Origin: Alistipes sp. UBA934
Lineage (GTDB): Bacteria > Bacteroidota > Bacteroidia > Bacteroidales > Rikenellaceae
DNA length: 64,000 bases
Assembly: GCA_002293535.1 (NCBI GenBank)
Contig: DBDK01000005.1
Span: forward strand, 68,738-132,737
Reading direction: 5' to 3'
Below, one piece after another: positions 17,937-26,939 of this stretch (position 1 is the first letter of the stretch; each line of letters opens with the position of its first letter). Made by a program: the position numbers and the translations under genes. Below the pieces are notes generated by a model that was given only the letters and a program-made list of their open reading frames with translations, did not search any database and was not told where the DNA came from.

Positions 17937-18824
17937 ATGAAAAAATCTCTACTAAAGAACTTGACCGCCGAGCCTGGTAGAGCATACTCTACCAGTGATT
18001 TCAATCCCTCCTACACTGCTCATTGGAGTAAGAAGGAGGGGGAGGATCATCTGGCCGAGAGCATCAAGAGTATGCGCCAGTTGCAGGACAAACTCTATGC
18101 TTCGGACAAACATTCGATTCTTATAATCTTTCAGGCGATGGATGCGGCCGGTAAGGACGGCACCATCGAGCACGTTATGACCGGTATCAATCCCGTTGGT
18201 TGTCAGGTGTTTTCGTTCAAACAACCCTCTTATGAGGAGTTGGATCACGACTATCTTTGGCGGATTTACAAAAATCTTCCCGAACAGGGTCGCATCGGCA
18301 TTTTCAATCGCTCTCACTATGAAGAGGTTATCGTAACTAAGGTTCATCCGGAATTGTTGCTGAAGGAGAAGTTGGTCGGCATCTCTTCCGTTTCGGACAT
18401 CGACGAAACTTTTTGGCTTCAGCGTTACCGCCAGATCAATGACTTCGAACGTTATCTCACCGAGACGGGTACCGTTGTCATTAAGTTCTTTTTGAACGTC
18501 TCTCGTCACGAGCAGCATCGTCGTTTCCGCGACCGCCTCACCGACGAGTCTGCGAATTGGAAATTTTCGCTCGCCGATGTTCGCGAGAGCGAGTATTGGG
18601 ATGCTTATCAGTCGGCTTACTCCGATATGCTCACCCACACCTCGACCTCCCACGCTCCCTGGTATGTAATTCCTGCCGACCACAAGTGGTTTATGCGCGC
18701 TGTCGTTGCAGGAATTATCTGCGAGCGTATGGAAGCACTTGGTTTGCACTATCCCGAATTGACCGAGCAGCAGCAGGCCGACCTCAAACAAGCTATGAAA
18801 GAGATCGACGATAAACAGATATGA
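17937..18824 (+). CDS. ppk2: Polyphosphate kinase 2 family protein
   Basis: A 295-residue PPK2-type enzyme that transfers phosphate between polyphosphate and nucleotides. The P-loop motif IIFQAMDAAGKDGTIEHV places Walker A at about residues 67-76. The lid/Walker B region GRIGIFNRSHYEEVIV and the later VIKFFLNVSRHEQHRRFRDR with WYVIPADHKWFMR are family-typical. A single PPK2 domain of normal length is present. Class (ADP versus AMP specific) cannot be told safely. Its stop overlaps the following DUF486 gene by 4 bases, so they are co-translated. Confidence 0.9.
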   Translation: MKKSLLKNLTAEPGRAYSTSDFNPSYTAHWSKKEGEDHLAESIKSMRQLQDKLYASDKHSILIIFQAMDAAGKDGTIEHVMTGINPVGCQVFSFKQPSYEELDHDYLWRIYKNLPEQGRIGIFNRSHYEEVIVTKVHPELLLKEKLVGISSVSDIDETFWLQRYRQINDFERYLTETGTVVIKFFLNVSRHEQHRRFRDRLTDESANWKFSLADVRESEYWDAYQSAYSDMLTHTSTSHAPWYVIPADHKWFMRAVVAGIICERMEALGLHYPELTEQQQADLKQAMKEIDDKQI

Positions 18825-19189
18825 AAGGACTCTACACCATCGGGCTGCTGCTTGCGGCCAACATCTTTATGACCATCGCGTGGTATGGCCACTTGAAATT
18901 CGGCACCACCAGGAGTGGCTCTCCTGTGCCGCTGATTCTCATCATTTTAGTTAGTTGGGGCATTGCCTTTTTCGAGTATTGCCTTCAGGTTCCTGCCAAC
19001 CGCATAGGTTTTGCCAGCGACGGCGGCCCGTTTTCGCTCATTCAGCTCAAGATTATTCAGGAGGTTATTTCCCTGTCGGTTTTCACGGTATTCACGCTGC
19101 TCGTCTTTAAGACCGAGACTTTCCGCTTCAACCATATCATTTCGTTTCTGTTCCTTATTCTCGCCGTATTTTTCGCTTTCCGCAAATGA
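18821..19189 (+). CDS. DUF486/DMT-superfamily small membrane protein
   Basis: A 122-residue protein with four predicted membrane segments (about 5-20, 35-55, 75-97 and 101-119). The motifs MTIAWYGHLK, WGIAFFEYCLQVPANRIG and FSLIQLKIIQEVI match the DUF486 family, a half-size relative of drug/metabolite transporters. Such proteins likely dimerise; no substrate is known. It overlaps its neighbours by 4 bases on both sides (ppk2 upstream, ABC exporter downstream). Confidence 0.85.
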   Translation: MKGLYTIGLLLAANIFMTIAWYGHLKFGTTRSGSPVPLILIILVSWGIAFFEYCLQVPANRIGFASDGGPFSLIQLKIIQEVISLSVFTVFTLLVFKTETFRFNHIISFLFLILAVFFAFRK

Positions 19190-20919
19190 AGTTCTACTGG
19201 CAAATCCTTCGCAAGTACCGCTGGAGTCTCTTTGCAAGCCCTCTGTTGATTGCCGCAGCAGTGCTTTTCGAGACCCTCCAGCCTCTCTATATGTCTCGCA
19301 TCGTGGATGAGGGGGTTATGAAGCAGGATTTGTCCATTATCCTTAACACGGGGCTTTGGATGGTCGGGTTCTCCGTTATCGGTCTGGCTTGCGCCATTGC
19401 CAATGCTTACCTCTCCTCCCGTACATCCACTCGCTTCGGCACCGACCTTCGTCGCGAACTCTTCGCTCGTGTCGATAGCTTTGCCTTCCCCGATGTCGAT
19501 CGTTTTTCGTCGGCGTCACTCATCACCCGTCTCACCGGCGACGTCACCCGTATGCAGCAGATCGTGTTTATGTCTATGCGTATTATGTTGCGCGCGCCGA
19601 TGCTGTTCGTGATGGCTCTGGTTTTCATCCTTGTGCTGGATCCTCGGTTGGCTATTGTTCTTGCTGCGGCAATTCCTGCTATGGTTGTGATCGTTTGGGT
19701 TGTAATGAAGCGTGGGTTTCCGTTCTTTTTGAAGGTTCAACGCCGCATCGACCGCCTCAATGCCGTTGTTCGTGAGAACCTTATAAATATTCGCCTCGTC
19801 AAATCGTTCGTTCGCGAGGATTTCGAGAGTTCCAAGTTCGAGCACACTTCCCGCGAGCTTCGAGACACTTCCATTCAGGCCGCTAACATCATCGTGTCGC
19901 TCATTCCCCTTATGCAGTTGGTGCTCAACATCTCGATCCTGGTAGTTCTTTGGATGGGCGGCGGACGCGTCATCGAGGGTTCACTCACGGTTGGGCAGCT
20001 CATTTCGTTCGTGAACTATTTTATGCAGATCCTGATGGCTGTCATTATGTTCTCGATGGTTGTTATGAACTTCGCTCGCGCATCGGCCTCGTCGGAACGC
20101 ATTTTGGAAGTTCTCCGCACCGAGCCTTCACTGACCGATACTCCCGAAGCACTGGCCCACAATTACGAGGTCGAGCGGGGTGCGGTACAGTTCCAGAACG
20201 TGGGTTTCCATTACGAAGGGGGCACCGAGGGTGACGATAATGTGCTATGTCACATCGACTTTTCTGCCCACGCCGGCGAGACCGTCGCTGTTATAGGAGG
20301 TACCGGTTCGGGCAAAACTTCTCTCGTGCAGCTCATCCCTCGCCTTTACGACGTCACTTCCGGCTCGGTTCTCATCGACGGTCGCGATGTTAAGGATTAT
20401 CGCCTTGAAGAACTTAGACTTAGCATCGGTATGGTGCTCCAAAAGAACGAGCTCTTCTCCGGCACTATCCTCGAAAATCTGCGTTGGGGCAACCCCAAAG
20501 CCACTCTTGAGGAGGTCCAGCAGGCTGCCAAAGTTGCTCACGCCCACGACTTCATAACCGGTTTCGCCAAGGGCTACCACACCGAGTTGGGGCGGGGTGG
20601 GGTGAACGTCTCCGGTGGCCAAAAACAGCGCCTTTGCATCGCCCGCGCCCTTCTTCGCAAGCCTCGCATCCTCATTTTGGACGACAGTACCAGCGCCGTG
20701 GATTCCGACACCGAACTCAAGATCCGTCAAGGTCTCAAAACGATGTTGCATAACACCACTGTATTTATTATAACTCAGCGTATCAACACAATGCAGTCGG
20801 CAGACCGCGTGTTGGTACTCGAAGACGGCAAGATCGATGGTTTCGACACCCCCGACCGCCTGATGAAAACTTCCGAAGTTTACCGCGAAATCTATGACTC
20901 CCAACAGTACAAAGCCTAA
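19186..20919 (+). CDS. ABC exporter half-transporter with degenerate catalytic site (subunit A)
   Basis: A 577-residue type IV ABC half-transporter: six membrane helices (about 15-310) and a C-terminal ATPase. Walker A is GGTGSGKTS, the signature is NVSGGQKQR, and Walker B is ILILDDSTSAVD. The residue after the Walker B aspartate is D rather than the catalytic E. This is the mark of the degenerate site in heterodimeric exporters such as TM287/288 or LmrCD. The partner gene follows with a 26-base overlap and has a normal site. The pair probably exports lipophilic or drug-like compounds; the substrate is not evident. Confidence 0.9.
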   Translation: MKFYWQILRKYRWSLFASPLLIAAAVLFETLQPLYMSRIVDEGVMKQDLSIILNTGLWMVGFSVIGLACAIANAYLSSRTSTRFGTDLRRELFARVDSFAFPDVDRFSSASLITRLTGDVTRMQQIVFMSMRIMLRAPMLFVMALVFILVLDPRLAIVLAAAIPAMVVIVWVVMKRGFPFFLKVQRRIDRLNAVVRENLINIRLVKSFVREDFESSKFEHTSRELRDTSIQAANIIVSLIPLMQLVLNISILVVLWMGGGRVIEGSLTVGQLISFVNYFMQILMAVIMFSMVVMNFARASASSERILEVLRTEPSLTDTPEALAHNYEVERGAVQFQNVGFHYEGGTEGDDNVLCHIDFSAHAGETVAVIGGTGSGKTSLVQLIPRLYDVTSGSVLIDGRDVKDYRLEELRLSIGMVLQKNELFSGTILENLRWGNPKATLEEVQQAAKVAHAHDFITGFAKGYHTELGRGGVNVSGGQKQRLCIARALLRKPRILILDDSTSAVDSDTELKIRQGLKTMLHNTTVFIITQRINTMQSADRVLVLEDGKIDGFDTPDRLMKTSEVYREIYDSQQYKA

Positions 20920-22645
20920 ACACGGGCGCAAGACTCTCGCCAGGCTCTTCTCGTACCTGGATCATCAGCGCGGACTGCTCGTTCTCGCGGGCGTGCTGCT
21001 GGTATTAAGTGTTGCGGCAAGTACTGCCGGATCATATATGATTCGCCCTATCATCAATAATTTCATCCTTCCAGGCGACTGGTCCGGCCTGATCCGGATT
21101 CTCATTATACTTCTTGGTATCTACCTTGTCGATGCCACCGCCGATCTCGGTCAATATCGCCTGCTCAACTCTCTCGGCCTCAAGACAACTTCGCGGTTGC
21201 GCCAGGAACTGTTCCACAAGATGGAGCATCTTCCCGTAGAATATTTCACAACCCATCAGGCAGGTGACCTTATGAGCCGTTACACCAACGATATGGATCG
21301 CATCTCTGACGCACTCACCGACAGTCTTTCCAGTATGGTTTCGGGCCTTCTCACGCTCATCGGCATCACTGTTATGATGTTGGTTATCAGTCCTCTGCTC
21401 ACTCTCGTCACACTCGTTATGGTTCCTGTTATGGTGCTCACCGCCAACTGGATCGTTCGTCGTTCGCGCCGTTATTTCACCGCCCAGCAGGATTCCATCG
21501 GCGACCTCAACGGCTTCACCGAGGAGATGATCAGCGGCAGCAAGGTCATCAAAGTTTTCAACCACGAGGCTGCCACCGAGCGCGACTTCGACCGTCTCAA
21601 CATAGACCTTAACGACAAGAGCGAAAAGGCACAGTTCTACTCCGGCCTGATGATGCCCATTATGCAGAATCTCAGTACTTTGAACTACGTTTTCGTAACC
21701 ATCGTCGGGGGTCTTCTCGCAATTTTCCGTGGGTTCGATGTCGGGGGTCTCGCTGCTTTTCTTCAGTATTCCCGCCAGTTCGGCCGGCCCATCAACGATA
21801 TGGCCACTCTATATAACTCCATTCAGGCTGCTATCGCCGGAGCCGAGCGCATCTTCGAGATCATCGACGAGACTTCCGAACCTGCCGACGCTCCCAATGC
21901 CATCGAGCTGAAAGACGTTCAGGGCGAGGTTGTTCTCAAGGACGTTGTGTTCGGTTATGAAAAGGGGCGCGTGATTATCGACGGTATTTCGTTTCGCGCC
22001 GCTCCAGACCACAAAATCGCTCTCGTAGGAACCACCGGCGCCGGTAAGACCACCGTTCTCAGCCTTCTTCCCCGCTTCTACGATCTTTGGTCGGGCTCCA
22101 TCACTATAGACGGCCATTCCATCGACACCGTCAGGCGCGAAAGCTTGCGTCGTTCGATGGCTATCGTACTACAAGACACCCACTTATTCACGGGCACCGT
22201 GCGCGAAAATATTCGTTATGGGAAGCTCGATGCGACCGATGCCGAGGTCGAGAAGGCAGCTCGCCTGACCGCCGCCCATTCGTTCATCAAGCGCCTTCCC
22301 AAAGGTTACGACACTCTATTGGAGAACGACGGAGCCAATCTCAGCGCCGGCCAACGTCAGCTTCTCAATATCGCCCGTGCAGCTGTTGCCGACCCGCCCA
22401 TCCTTCTTTTGGACGAGGCCACCAGTAATATAGACACTCGCTCTGAGATGTTGATTCAGAAAGGGTTGGACAAATTAATGGAGGGTCGTACGAGCCTCAT
22501 TATCGCCCACCGGCTTTCGACTGTGATGCACGCCGACACAATCCTCGTTATGGAGCACGGCCGTATCATCGAGCGCGGTAACCACACCCAACTCCTCGCT
22601 CTGAACGGCAAATATGCCGCCCTCTACAAAGAGCAATTCGAATAA
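20894..22645 (+). CDS. ABC exporter half-transporter with canonical site (subunit B)
   Basis: A 583-residue half-transporter with six membrane helices and one ATPase domain. Walker A is GTTGAGKTT, the signature is NLSAGQRQL, and Walker B with the catalytic glutamate is ILLLDEATSNID, followed by the switch histidine in IIAHRLS. It starts inside the end of subunit A (26-base overlap), so the two are translationally coupled and expected to form a heterodimer with one active and one regulatory ATP site. It ends 12 bases from the convergent decarboxylase gene, with no evident hairpin between them. Confidence 0.9.
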   Translation: MTPNSTKPKHGRKTLARLFSYLDHQRGLLVLAGVLLVLSVAASTAGSYMIRPIINNFILPGDWSGLIRILIILLGIYLVDATADLGQYRLLNSLGLKTTSRLRQELFHKMEHLPVEYFTTHQAGDLMSRYTNDMDRISDALTDSLSSMVSGLLTLIGITVMMLVISPLLTLVTLVMVPVMVLTANWIVRRSRRYFTAQQDSIGDLNGFTEEMISGSKVIKVFNHEAATERDFDRLNIDLNDKSEKAQFYSGLMMPIMQNLSTLNYVFVTIVGGLLAIFRGFDVGGLAAFLQYSRQFGRPINDMATLYNSIQAAIAGAERIFEIIDETSEPADAPNAIELKDVQGEVVLKDVVFGYEKGRVIIDGISFRAAPDHKIALVGTTGAGKTTVLSLLPRFYDLWSGSITIDGHSIDTVRRESLRRSMAIVLQDTHLFTGTVRENIRYGKLDATDAEVEKAARLTAAHSFIKRLPKGYDTLLENDGANLSAGQRQLLNIARAAVADPPILLLDEATSNIDTRSEMLIQKGLDKLMEGRTSLIIAHRLSTVMHADTILVMEHGRIIERGNHTQLLALNGKYAALYKEQFE

Positions 22646-22657
22646 GCATTTAGAAAA

Positions 22658-24052
22658 TCAGTACCCCAGGATCCTCATCATCGAGCGGTAGCTCTGTTCT
22701 TTTGCGAACAGGCGGGTGTAGTACTCCGTGTCTCCTTTGTCTCTGTCGATGATGATGTGTTTCGGCGCGGGGATCAGGCAGTGCTGAATGCCGCCGAACC
22801 CGCCGAGGGACTCCTGATAGGCTCCCGTGTGGAAAAACCCTATGTATTGAGGTTCTTCGGTGCACAATTTGGGTAGAAATATGGCGTTCGTGTGCGCTTC
22901 TCCGCTGTAATAGTCTTCGCTGTCACAGGTCAGCCCTCCCAGGAACACTCGCTGATACTCTTTGTCCCAGTTGTTGATGGCCAGCATTATGTAGCGCTGA
23001 TGGATTCCCCAGGTGTCCGGCAATGTGGTGATGAACGATGAGTCTATCATATACCAGAACTCTCGGTCGTTCTGTTGTTTTTGGTTCACGATCGAGTAGA
23101 GTACACATCCGCTTTCGCTCACCGTGAACGACCCGAACTCCGTAAACAGATGAGGCTCTTCGATTCCCTGCGAGTTACAGATGTTCTTCACTTGCGCGAC
23201 TATCTCCTCTGCCATATATTCGTAGTCGAACTCCATTCCCAGCGAACTCTGGAACGGAAAACCTCCGCCGATGTTCAATGAATCCAGCTCCGGGCAGATC
23301 TTTTTCAGATCGCAGTAGAGGTTCACACAGCGGTTCAATTCGTTCCAGTAATATGCCGTGTCCTTTATCCCAGTGTTGATGAAGAAGTGCAGCATCTTCA
23401 TCTCGTACTTCTTGTTGGGCTTTATTTTCTGCTTGTAGAATTCCAGTATCTCGTTATAACGTATCCCCAGCCTCGACGTATAGAAGTCGAACTTCGGCTC
23501 TTCTTCTGCTGCAATTCTGATCCCCACTTTGCATTTCTTCTCCAGCACTCCGTTGAACAGTTCCACCTCTTCTTTGTTGTCGAAGATGGGTATCGTATTC
23601 TGAAAACCTGTATTCACCAGCCCTGCAATGTTTTCCACATACTGAGGTCGCTTGAAGCCGTTACATATAATATAGGTGTTCTTGTCGATCAGCCCTTGGT
23701 CGTATAGAGAGTTGATGATATGAATGTCGTACGCCGAAGATGTTTCCAGATGAATATCGTTCTTGAGCGCCTCTTCCAGCACGAATGAGAACTGCGAGCT
23801 TTTCGTGCAATAGGAGTAGTTGTACGTACCCTTATAGTCCACCTTTGCCATCGCCACGTTGAACAGTCGCTTGGCCTTGTTGATCTGATGTGAGATTCTC
23901 GGCAGGTAGGTTATCTTGAGCGGCGTACCATACTGCTTGATTAGTTCCATCAGTGGAACGTCGTGCCAATTCAGTTCGTTGTCCTCGACGGTGAACTCTT
24001 CCGTCGGGAACTCGAAAGTCTGCTCGATGAGGTCTGCGTACTTGTTTTTCAT
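22658..24052 (-). CDS. PLP-dependent (fold III) arginine-decarboxylase-like enzyme
   Basis: A 464-residue fold-III decarboxylase, annotated in Bacteroidales relatives as arginine decarboxylase and shorter than E. coli SpeA. The PLP lysine is probably K84 in YSYCTKSSQF. The TIM barrel includes SLNIGGGFPF and the C-terminal domain has the catalytic LTCDSEDYY motif. It would make agmatine for spermidine synthesis, but a diaminopimelate or carboxyspermidine-type substrate cannot be excluded. The ATG at 24052 was chosen because the next upstream in-frame ATGs lie in the intergenic promoter region. It is divergent from the HU-like gene. Confidence 0.75.
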   Translation of the reverse strand: MKNKYADLIEQTFEFPTEEFTVEDNELNWHDVPLMELIKQYGTPLKITYLPRISHQINKAKRLFNVAMAKVDYKGTYNYSYCTKSSQFSFVLEEALKNDIHLETSSAYDIHIINSLYDQGLIDKNTYIICNGFKRPQYVENIAGLVNTGFQNTIPIFDNKEEVELFNGVLEKKCKVGIRIAAEEEPKFDFYTSRLGIRYNEILEFYKQKIKPNKKYEMKMLHFFINTGIKDTAYYWNELNRCVNLYCDLKKICPELDSLNIGGGFPFQSSLGMEFDYEYMAEEIVAQVKNICNSQGIEEPHLFTEFGSFTVSESGCVLYSIVNQKQQNDREFWYMIDSSFITTLPDTWGIHQRYIMLAINNWDKEYQRVFLGGLTCDSEDYYSGEAHTNAIFLPKLCTEEPQYIGFFHTGAYQESLGGFGGIQHCLIPAPKHIIIDRDKGDTEYYTRLFAKEQSYRSMMRILGY

Positions 24053-24075
24053 AGCGAGCGCAAAGTACATAAATT

Positions 24076-24107
24076 TTTGGGACTTAACCAAAAAAACTCT
24101 AATTTTG
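24076..24107 (+). promoter_or_regulatory. Promoter of the HU-like/sigma-54-activator operon
   Basis: TTTG (24076-24079), 20 bases, then TAATTTTG (24100-24107). The box ends 9 bases before the ATG at 24117, giving a very short leader. Confidence 0.75.
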
Positions 24108-24116
24108 CGCATACTA

Positions 24117-24506
24117 ATGGTTGCAAAAATCATACGCGATTATGTGTCAGCTGGCGACGGTCGGCGTCTCACTCTTCCGGGCTTCGGTACTTTCATTCGC
24201 AAGGCGGGCAGGGCAGAGGTCACTTTCAATGACTCCCTGCGTACCGACGACGGTCGTCTGGGCGAGTTGGTGGAGGATTATGGCCACTATTCACCGGTCG
24301 AGGCTATGGCGCTTGTCGATCGGTTCGTTTTCGAGACCAAGAACGCCATTGAGCACACCGGTAGCGCGGTTTTCGAAGATTTCGGCACCATTTCTCTCGA
24401 CCTTCGCGGTCACTACCGCTTCACTCACGCATCCAAGGCCCGTCCCTCGAAGGAGACGGCCGTGCAGCGAAAACTTTTCGGCTTCGAATGGACATCTCGT
24501 CGGTAA
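24117..24506 (+). CDS. HU/IHF-like DNA-binding protein
   Basis: A 129-residue protein whose first part resembles the HU/IHF fold: helices around IIRDYVSAGDG, then LTLPGFGTFIRK, the usual HU strand pattern GFGTF. A second half (SAVFEDFGTISLD) may form another strand pair or an HU-like repeat. The C-terminus is basic (RPSKETAVQRKLFGFEWTSRR, in part). It likely binds and bends DNA. Its 3' end overlaps the sigma-54 activator gene by 19 bases. Since sigma-54 activation commonly needs DNA bending, a joint role is plausible but is inference. Confidence 0.6.
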   Translation: MVAKIIRDYVSAGDGRRLTLPGFGTFIRKAGRAEVTFNDSLRTDDGRLGELVEDYGHYSPVEAMALVDRFVFETKNAIEHTGSAVFEDFGTISLDLRGHYRFTHASKARPSKETAVQRKLFGFEWTSRR

Positions 24507-25612
24507 AACAGCGCTTCGGCATCATCGGTTCCTCCGAGAAGATGAACGCGGCGTTGGAGATAGCTCTTCGCGTTGCTCCCACCGATTTGTCCGTATTGGT
24601 GACGGGCGAAAGCGGCGTCGGTAAGGAGTTTTTTCCTCAGGTGATTCACGCCTACAGTCCCCGTAAGCACGGAAAATACGTTGCCGTAAACTGCGGTGCC
24701 ATTCCCGAAGGTACCATCGACTCCGAGCTCTTCGGCCACGAGAAGGGTGCGTTCACCGGCGCTTTGGAGGCCCGCAAAGGGTACTTCGAGGAGGCCAACG
24801 GGGGTACGATTTTCCTCGACGAGGTTGCGGAGCTTCCTTTGGCCACCCAGGTCAGGCTTCTTCGCGTGCTCCAGACCGGCGAGTTTATGCGTGTAGGTTC
24901 TGCCCGCACCATCAAGACCGACGTGCGCGTCGTTGCAGCCACCAATAAAAATCTCCCCGATGCCGTATCCGCAGGTCGTTTCCGCGAGGATCTATACTAT
25001 CGTCTGAATACCGTTCCCATCGCCGTTCCGCCTCTTCGCGAGCGTCGTGAGGACATCTTTCTGTTGTTCCGCCGCTTTGCCGAGACCATCGCCACCCAGT
25101 ACCGTATGCCTGCCATCACGCTCGATTCCGATGCCCGTGTCGCTCTCGAAAGCTACTCATGGCCGGGTAACGTCCGTCAGCTGAAAAACGTTGCCGAACA
25201 GATCTCCGCTGTGGAATCCACACGGTTCATCACCGCTCCCATCGTACGAAAATATCTTCCCGCCCCTGAATTCGGTAGTTCGGCAATAACCCACACAGGC
25301 AGTCAGCCTTTCGGCGACGAGCGGGAGATACTTTTCCGCTTCCTGATCGATATGCGCGCCGACATTGCCGATATCCGCCGCACCTTGGACGAATTGCGCC
25401 GCCGCAGCGAAGATTTCGGTGCCACACCATCCGCTCCCGGGGAACCTGTTGCCGGATTTTTGCCTGTCCACGAGATCAGCAAGGACGACGCCACCCGCGA
25501 GGCCATCGTGCGTGCACTGCAAAAAACCGGAGGTAAACGTCGCGAAGCCGCCGACCTGCTATATATCTCAGAAAGAACCCTTTACCGCAAAATAAAAGAA
25601 CTCGGAATATGA
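24488..25612 (+). CDS. Sigma-54-dependent transcriptional activator without sensor domain
   Basis: A 374-residue enhancer-binding protein. The AAA+ domain starts near residue 12. Walker A is GESGVGKE (40-47), the sigma-54 contact loop GAFTGA is intact at 87-92, and Walker B ends in FLDE (109-112). The arginine-finger region GRFREDLYYRLN and SWPGNVRQLKN follow. A Fis-type helix-turn-helix forms the C-terminus (AADLLYISERTLYRKIKELG). No receiver, GAF or PAS domain precedes the AAA+ core, so activity must be set by partner proteins, ligands or abundance. It overlaps lptE by 4 bases and heads an envelope-biogenesis run (lptE, secG). Confidence 0.92.
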   Translation: MDISSVKQRFGIIGSSEKMNAALEIALRVAPTDLSVLVTGESGVGKEFFPQVIHAYSPRKHGKYVAVNCGAIPEGTIDSELFGHEKGAFTGALEARKGYFEEANGGTIFLDEVAELPLATQVRLLRVLQTGEFMRVGSARTIKTDVRVVAATNKNLPDAVSAGRFREDLYYRLNTVPIAVPPLRERREDIFLLFRRFAETIATQYRMPAITLDSDARVALESYSWPGNVRQLKNVAEQISAVESTRFITAPIVRKYLPAPEFGSSAITHTGSQPFGDEREILFRFLIDMRADIADIRRTLDELRRRSEDFGATPSAPGEPVAGFLPVHEISKDDATREAIVRALQKTGGKRREAADLLYISERTLYRKIKELGI

Positions 25613-26136
25613 AAAAACTTATCGCCCAGCTGAGCGCTTCCATCCTCCTTTTGAGTACTATTGCCACCTTCACCGGCTGTAGCATCAAATATTCGTTCAC
25701 CGGAGCACAGATCCCGCTTGCCGCTCAGACCTTTTCCGTGACCTATTTCCCCAATAACGCTACTCAGGTCGCCCCGACTCTCAGTAACGCACTTACCGAA
25801 GCTCTTCGCGACCGCTTCGTTCGCCAAACCCGCCTTGCCCAGATTCCGGACGGTGGAGATTTGGCTTTCGAGGGCGAGATCACCAACTATACGACGGCAC
25901 CGGCTGGTATCGGGGCCGACGAAACGGCCGAGACTATGCGCCTGACTGTTACCGTGCAGGTTCGTTTCACCAACGTGCTCGATCCTCAGTGGAGTTTTGA
26001 GAACGGCAGATCGTTCTCCGCCACAGCCGATTACCCTGGCAACCGACTGCTCTCGGAAGTCGAGGGTGAACTGATCCCCGAAGTCGTCGAGACTCTCGTC
26101 GATAACATCTTTAACGCCAGCGTCGCCAATTGGTAA
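25609..26136 (+). CDS. lptE: LptE-like outer-membrane LPS-assembly lipoprotein
   Basis: A 175-residue lipoprotein: signal peptide with lipobox cysteine C24 (FTGC). The mature part starts CSIKYSFTGAQIP and continues with SVTYFPNNATQVAPTLSNALTEALRDRF, the alpha/beta pattern of Bacteroidetes LptE. LptE plugs the LptD barrel that inserts lipopolysaccharide into the outer membrane. The gene overlaps the upstream sigma-54 activator by 4 bases. The next gene follows after 33 bases that contain the 19-base boundary repeat. Confidence 0.8.
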   Translation: MKKLIAQLSASILLLSTIATFTGCSIKYSFTGAQIPLAAQTFSVTYFPNNATQVAPTLSNALTEALRDRFVRQTRLAQIPDGGDLAFEGEITNYTTAPAGIGADETAETMRLTVTVQVRFTNVLDPQWSFENGRSFSATADYPGNRLLSEVEGELIPEVVETLVDNIFNASVANW

Positions 26137-26137
26137 G

Positions 26138-26156
26138 CCGGAACGCCGACGGCGAT
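26138..26156 (+). repeat. 19-base boundary repeat, copy 2
   Basis: Reads CCGGAACGCCGACGGCGAT, directly after the lptE stop and 13 bases before the next ATG. It differs by two bases from each of the copies at 11932-11950 and 49451-49469. Confidence 0.6.
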
Positions 26157-26169
26157 TAAACTCAATGCT

Positions 26170-26580
26170 ATGAACGAACTCAACGTTTATTTATCAGGTC
26201 GGGACGAGGCTCCTTCGCCCAAGAAGCTCAATAAGCTCATCGACCGTTACCCGTGGTTCACGACCGCCCGCCGTGCTCGTGTGCTTCTCACGGGCGAACC
26301 CGATCCCGCACTGATACTTCCGCTGTCATTCTGGCCGACCCTCGCGCCTAAACCGGCCTCCGAAGCCATTCCCGCACCTCAAAACGCCATCGATCGCTTC
26401 ATCGAGCACGGCGGCTACCGCATCACCCCTTCGGACAGCACCTCCGATGCTTCTCTGGACTCGCAAACCGACATCGATCCCGAAATGGTGAGCGCCGAGT
26501 TGGCCGAAATTTACCTCGCTCAGGGCCTCACTGAAAAGGCCGATGCAATATATCGCATATTAAGTTTGCGAAATTCGTAA
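26170..26580 (+). CDS. Hypothetical protein between lptE and secG
   Basis: A 136-residue soluble protein that I do not recognise. No signal peptide or membrane segment is visible. The N-terminal part has a helical LNKLIDRYPWFTTARRARVLL segment (in part), the centre is proline- and serine-rich and probably flexible, and the C-terminal AELAEIYLAQGLTEKADAIYRIL reads like a single TPR helix pair. Similar small proteins with a DRYPWF-like motif occur beside lptE and secG in other Bacteroidales as far as I recall; this should be treated as unverified. It is in the same direction and probably the same transcript as lptE. Confidence 0.65.
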   Translation: MNELNVYLSGRDEAPSPKKLNKLIDRYPWFTTARRARVLLTGEPDPALILPLSFWPTLAPKPASEAIPAPQNAIDRFIEHGGYRITPSDSTSDASLDSQTDIDPEMVSAELAEIYLAQGLTEKADAIYRILSLRNS

Positions 26581-26621
26581 AAAAGTATTTATTTTGCGTC
26601 TCAACTAAACCGCTAAACACT

Positions 26622-26939
26622 ATGTACATCGCTTGTATCGTACTGATTTTCATCGCAAGTATACTTCTTATACTCGCCGTTTTGTCTCAGAGTCCCAAGG
26701 GTGGTATGGCCGCCAACTTCGGCGCTTCCAACCAGGTTATGGGTGTCAGGCAGACTGCCGACTTCCTCGAAAAATCGACCTGGGGGCTGGCCATCGCAAT
26801 TTTGGTTTTGAGTCTCGCCGCCACTATGACAATGCCCAAAGACCGCATAGAGCGCAGTCGCACCGGTGTGGAAAACGCTATTATGCAGGACATTGAAACC
26901 GGTAGCGAAGAATTGATCCCCAACCAGATCGAAGATTAA
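26622..26939 (+). CDS. secG: Preprotein translocase subunit SecG
   Basis: A 105-residue inner-membrane protein with two membrane helices (about 2-20 and 54-71) around the conserved loop SQSPKGGMAANFGASNQVMG, which is diagnostic for SecG. It helps SecYEG export proteins by changing topology during the SecA cycle. A charged C-terminal tail of about 30 residues extends beyond the usual end. It is the last gene of the operon that begins with the HU-like gene; its stop overlaps the convergent acetyltransferase by 4 bases. Confidence 0.93.
   Translation: MYIACIVLIFIASILLILAVLSQSPKGGMAANFGASNQVMGVRQTADFLEKSTWGLAIAILVLSLAATMTMPKDRIERSRTGVENAIMQDIETGSEELIPNQIED

Noticed and set aside
26588..26597. 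Promoter box before secG (TATTTATTTTG)
   Set aside because: The spacing of TA to TTTG is off the TAnnTTTG pattern, and secG is probably read from the upstream operon.
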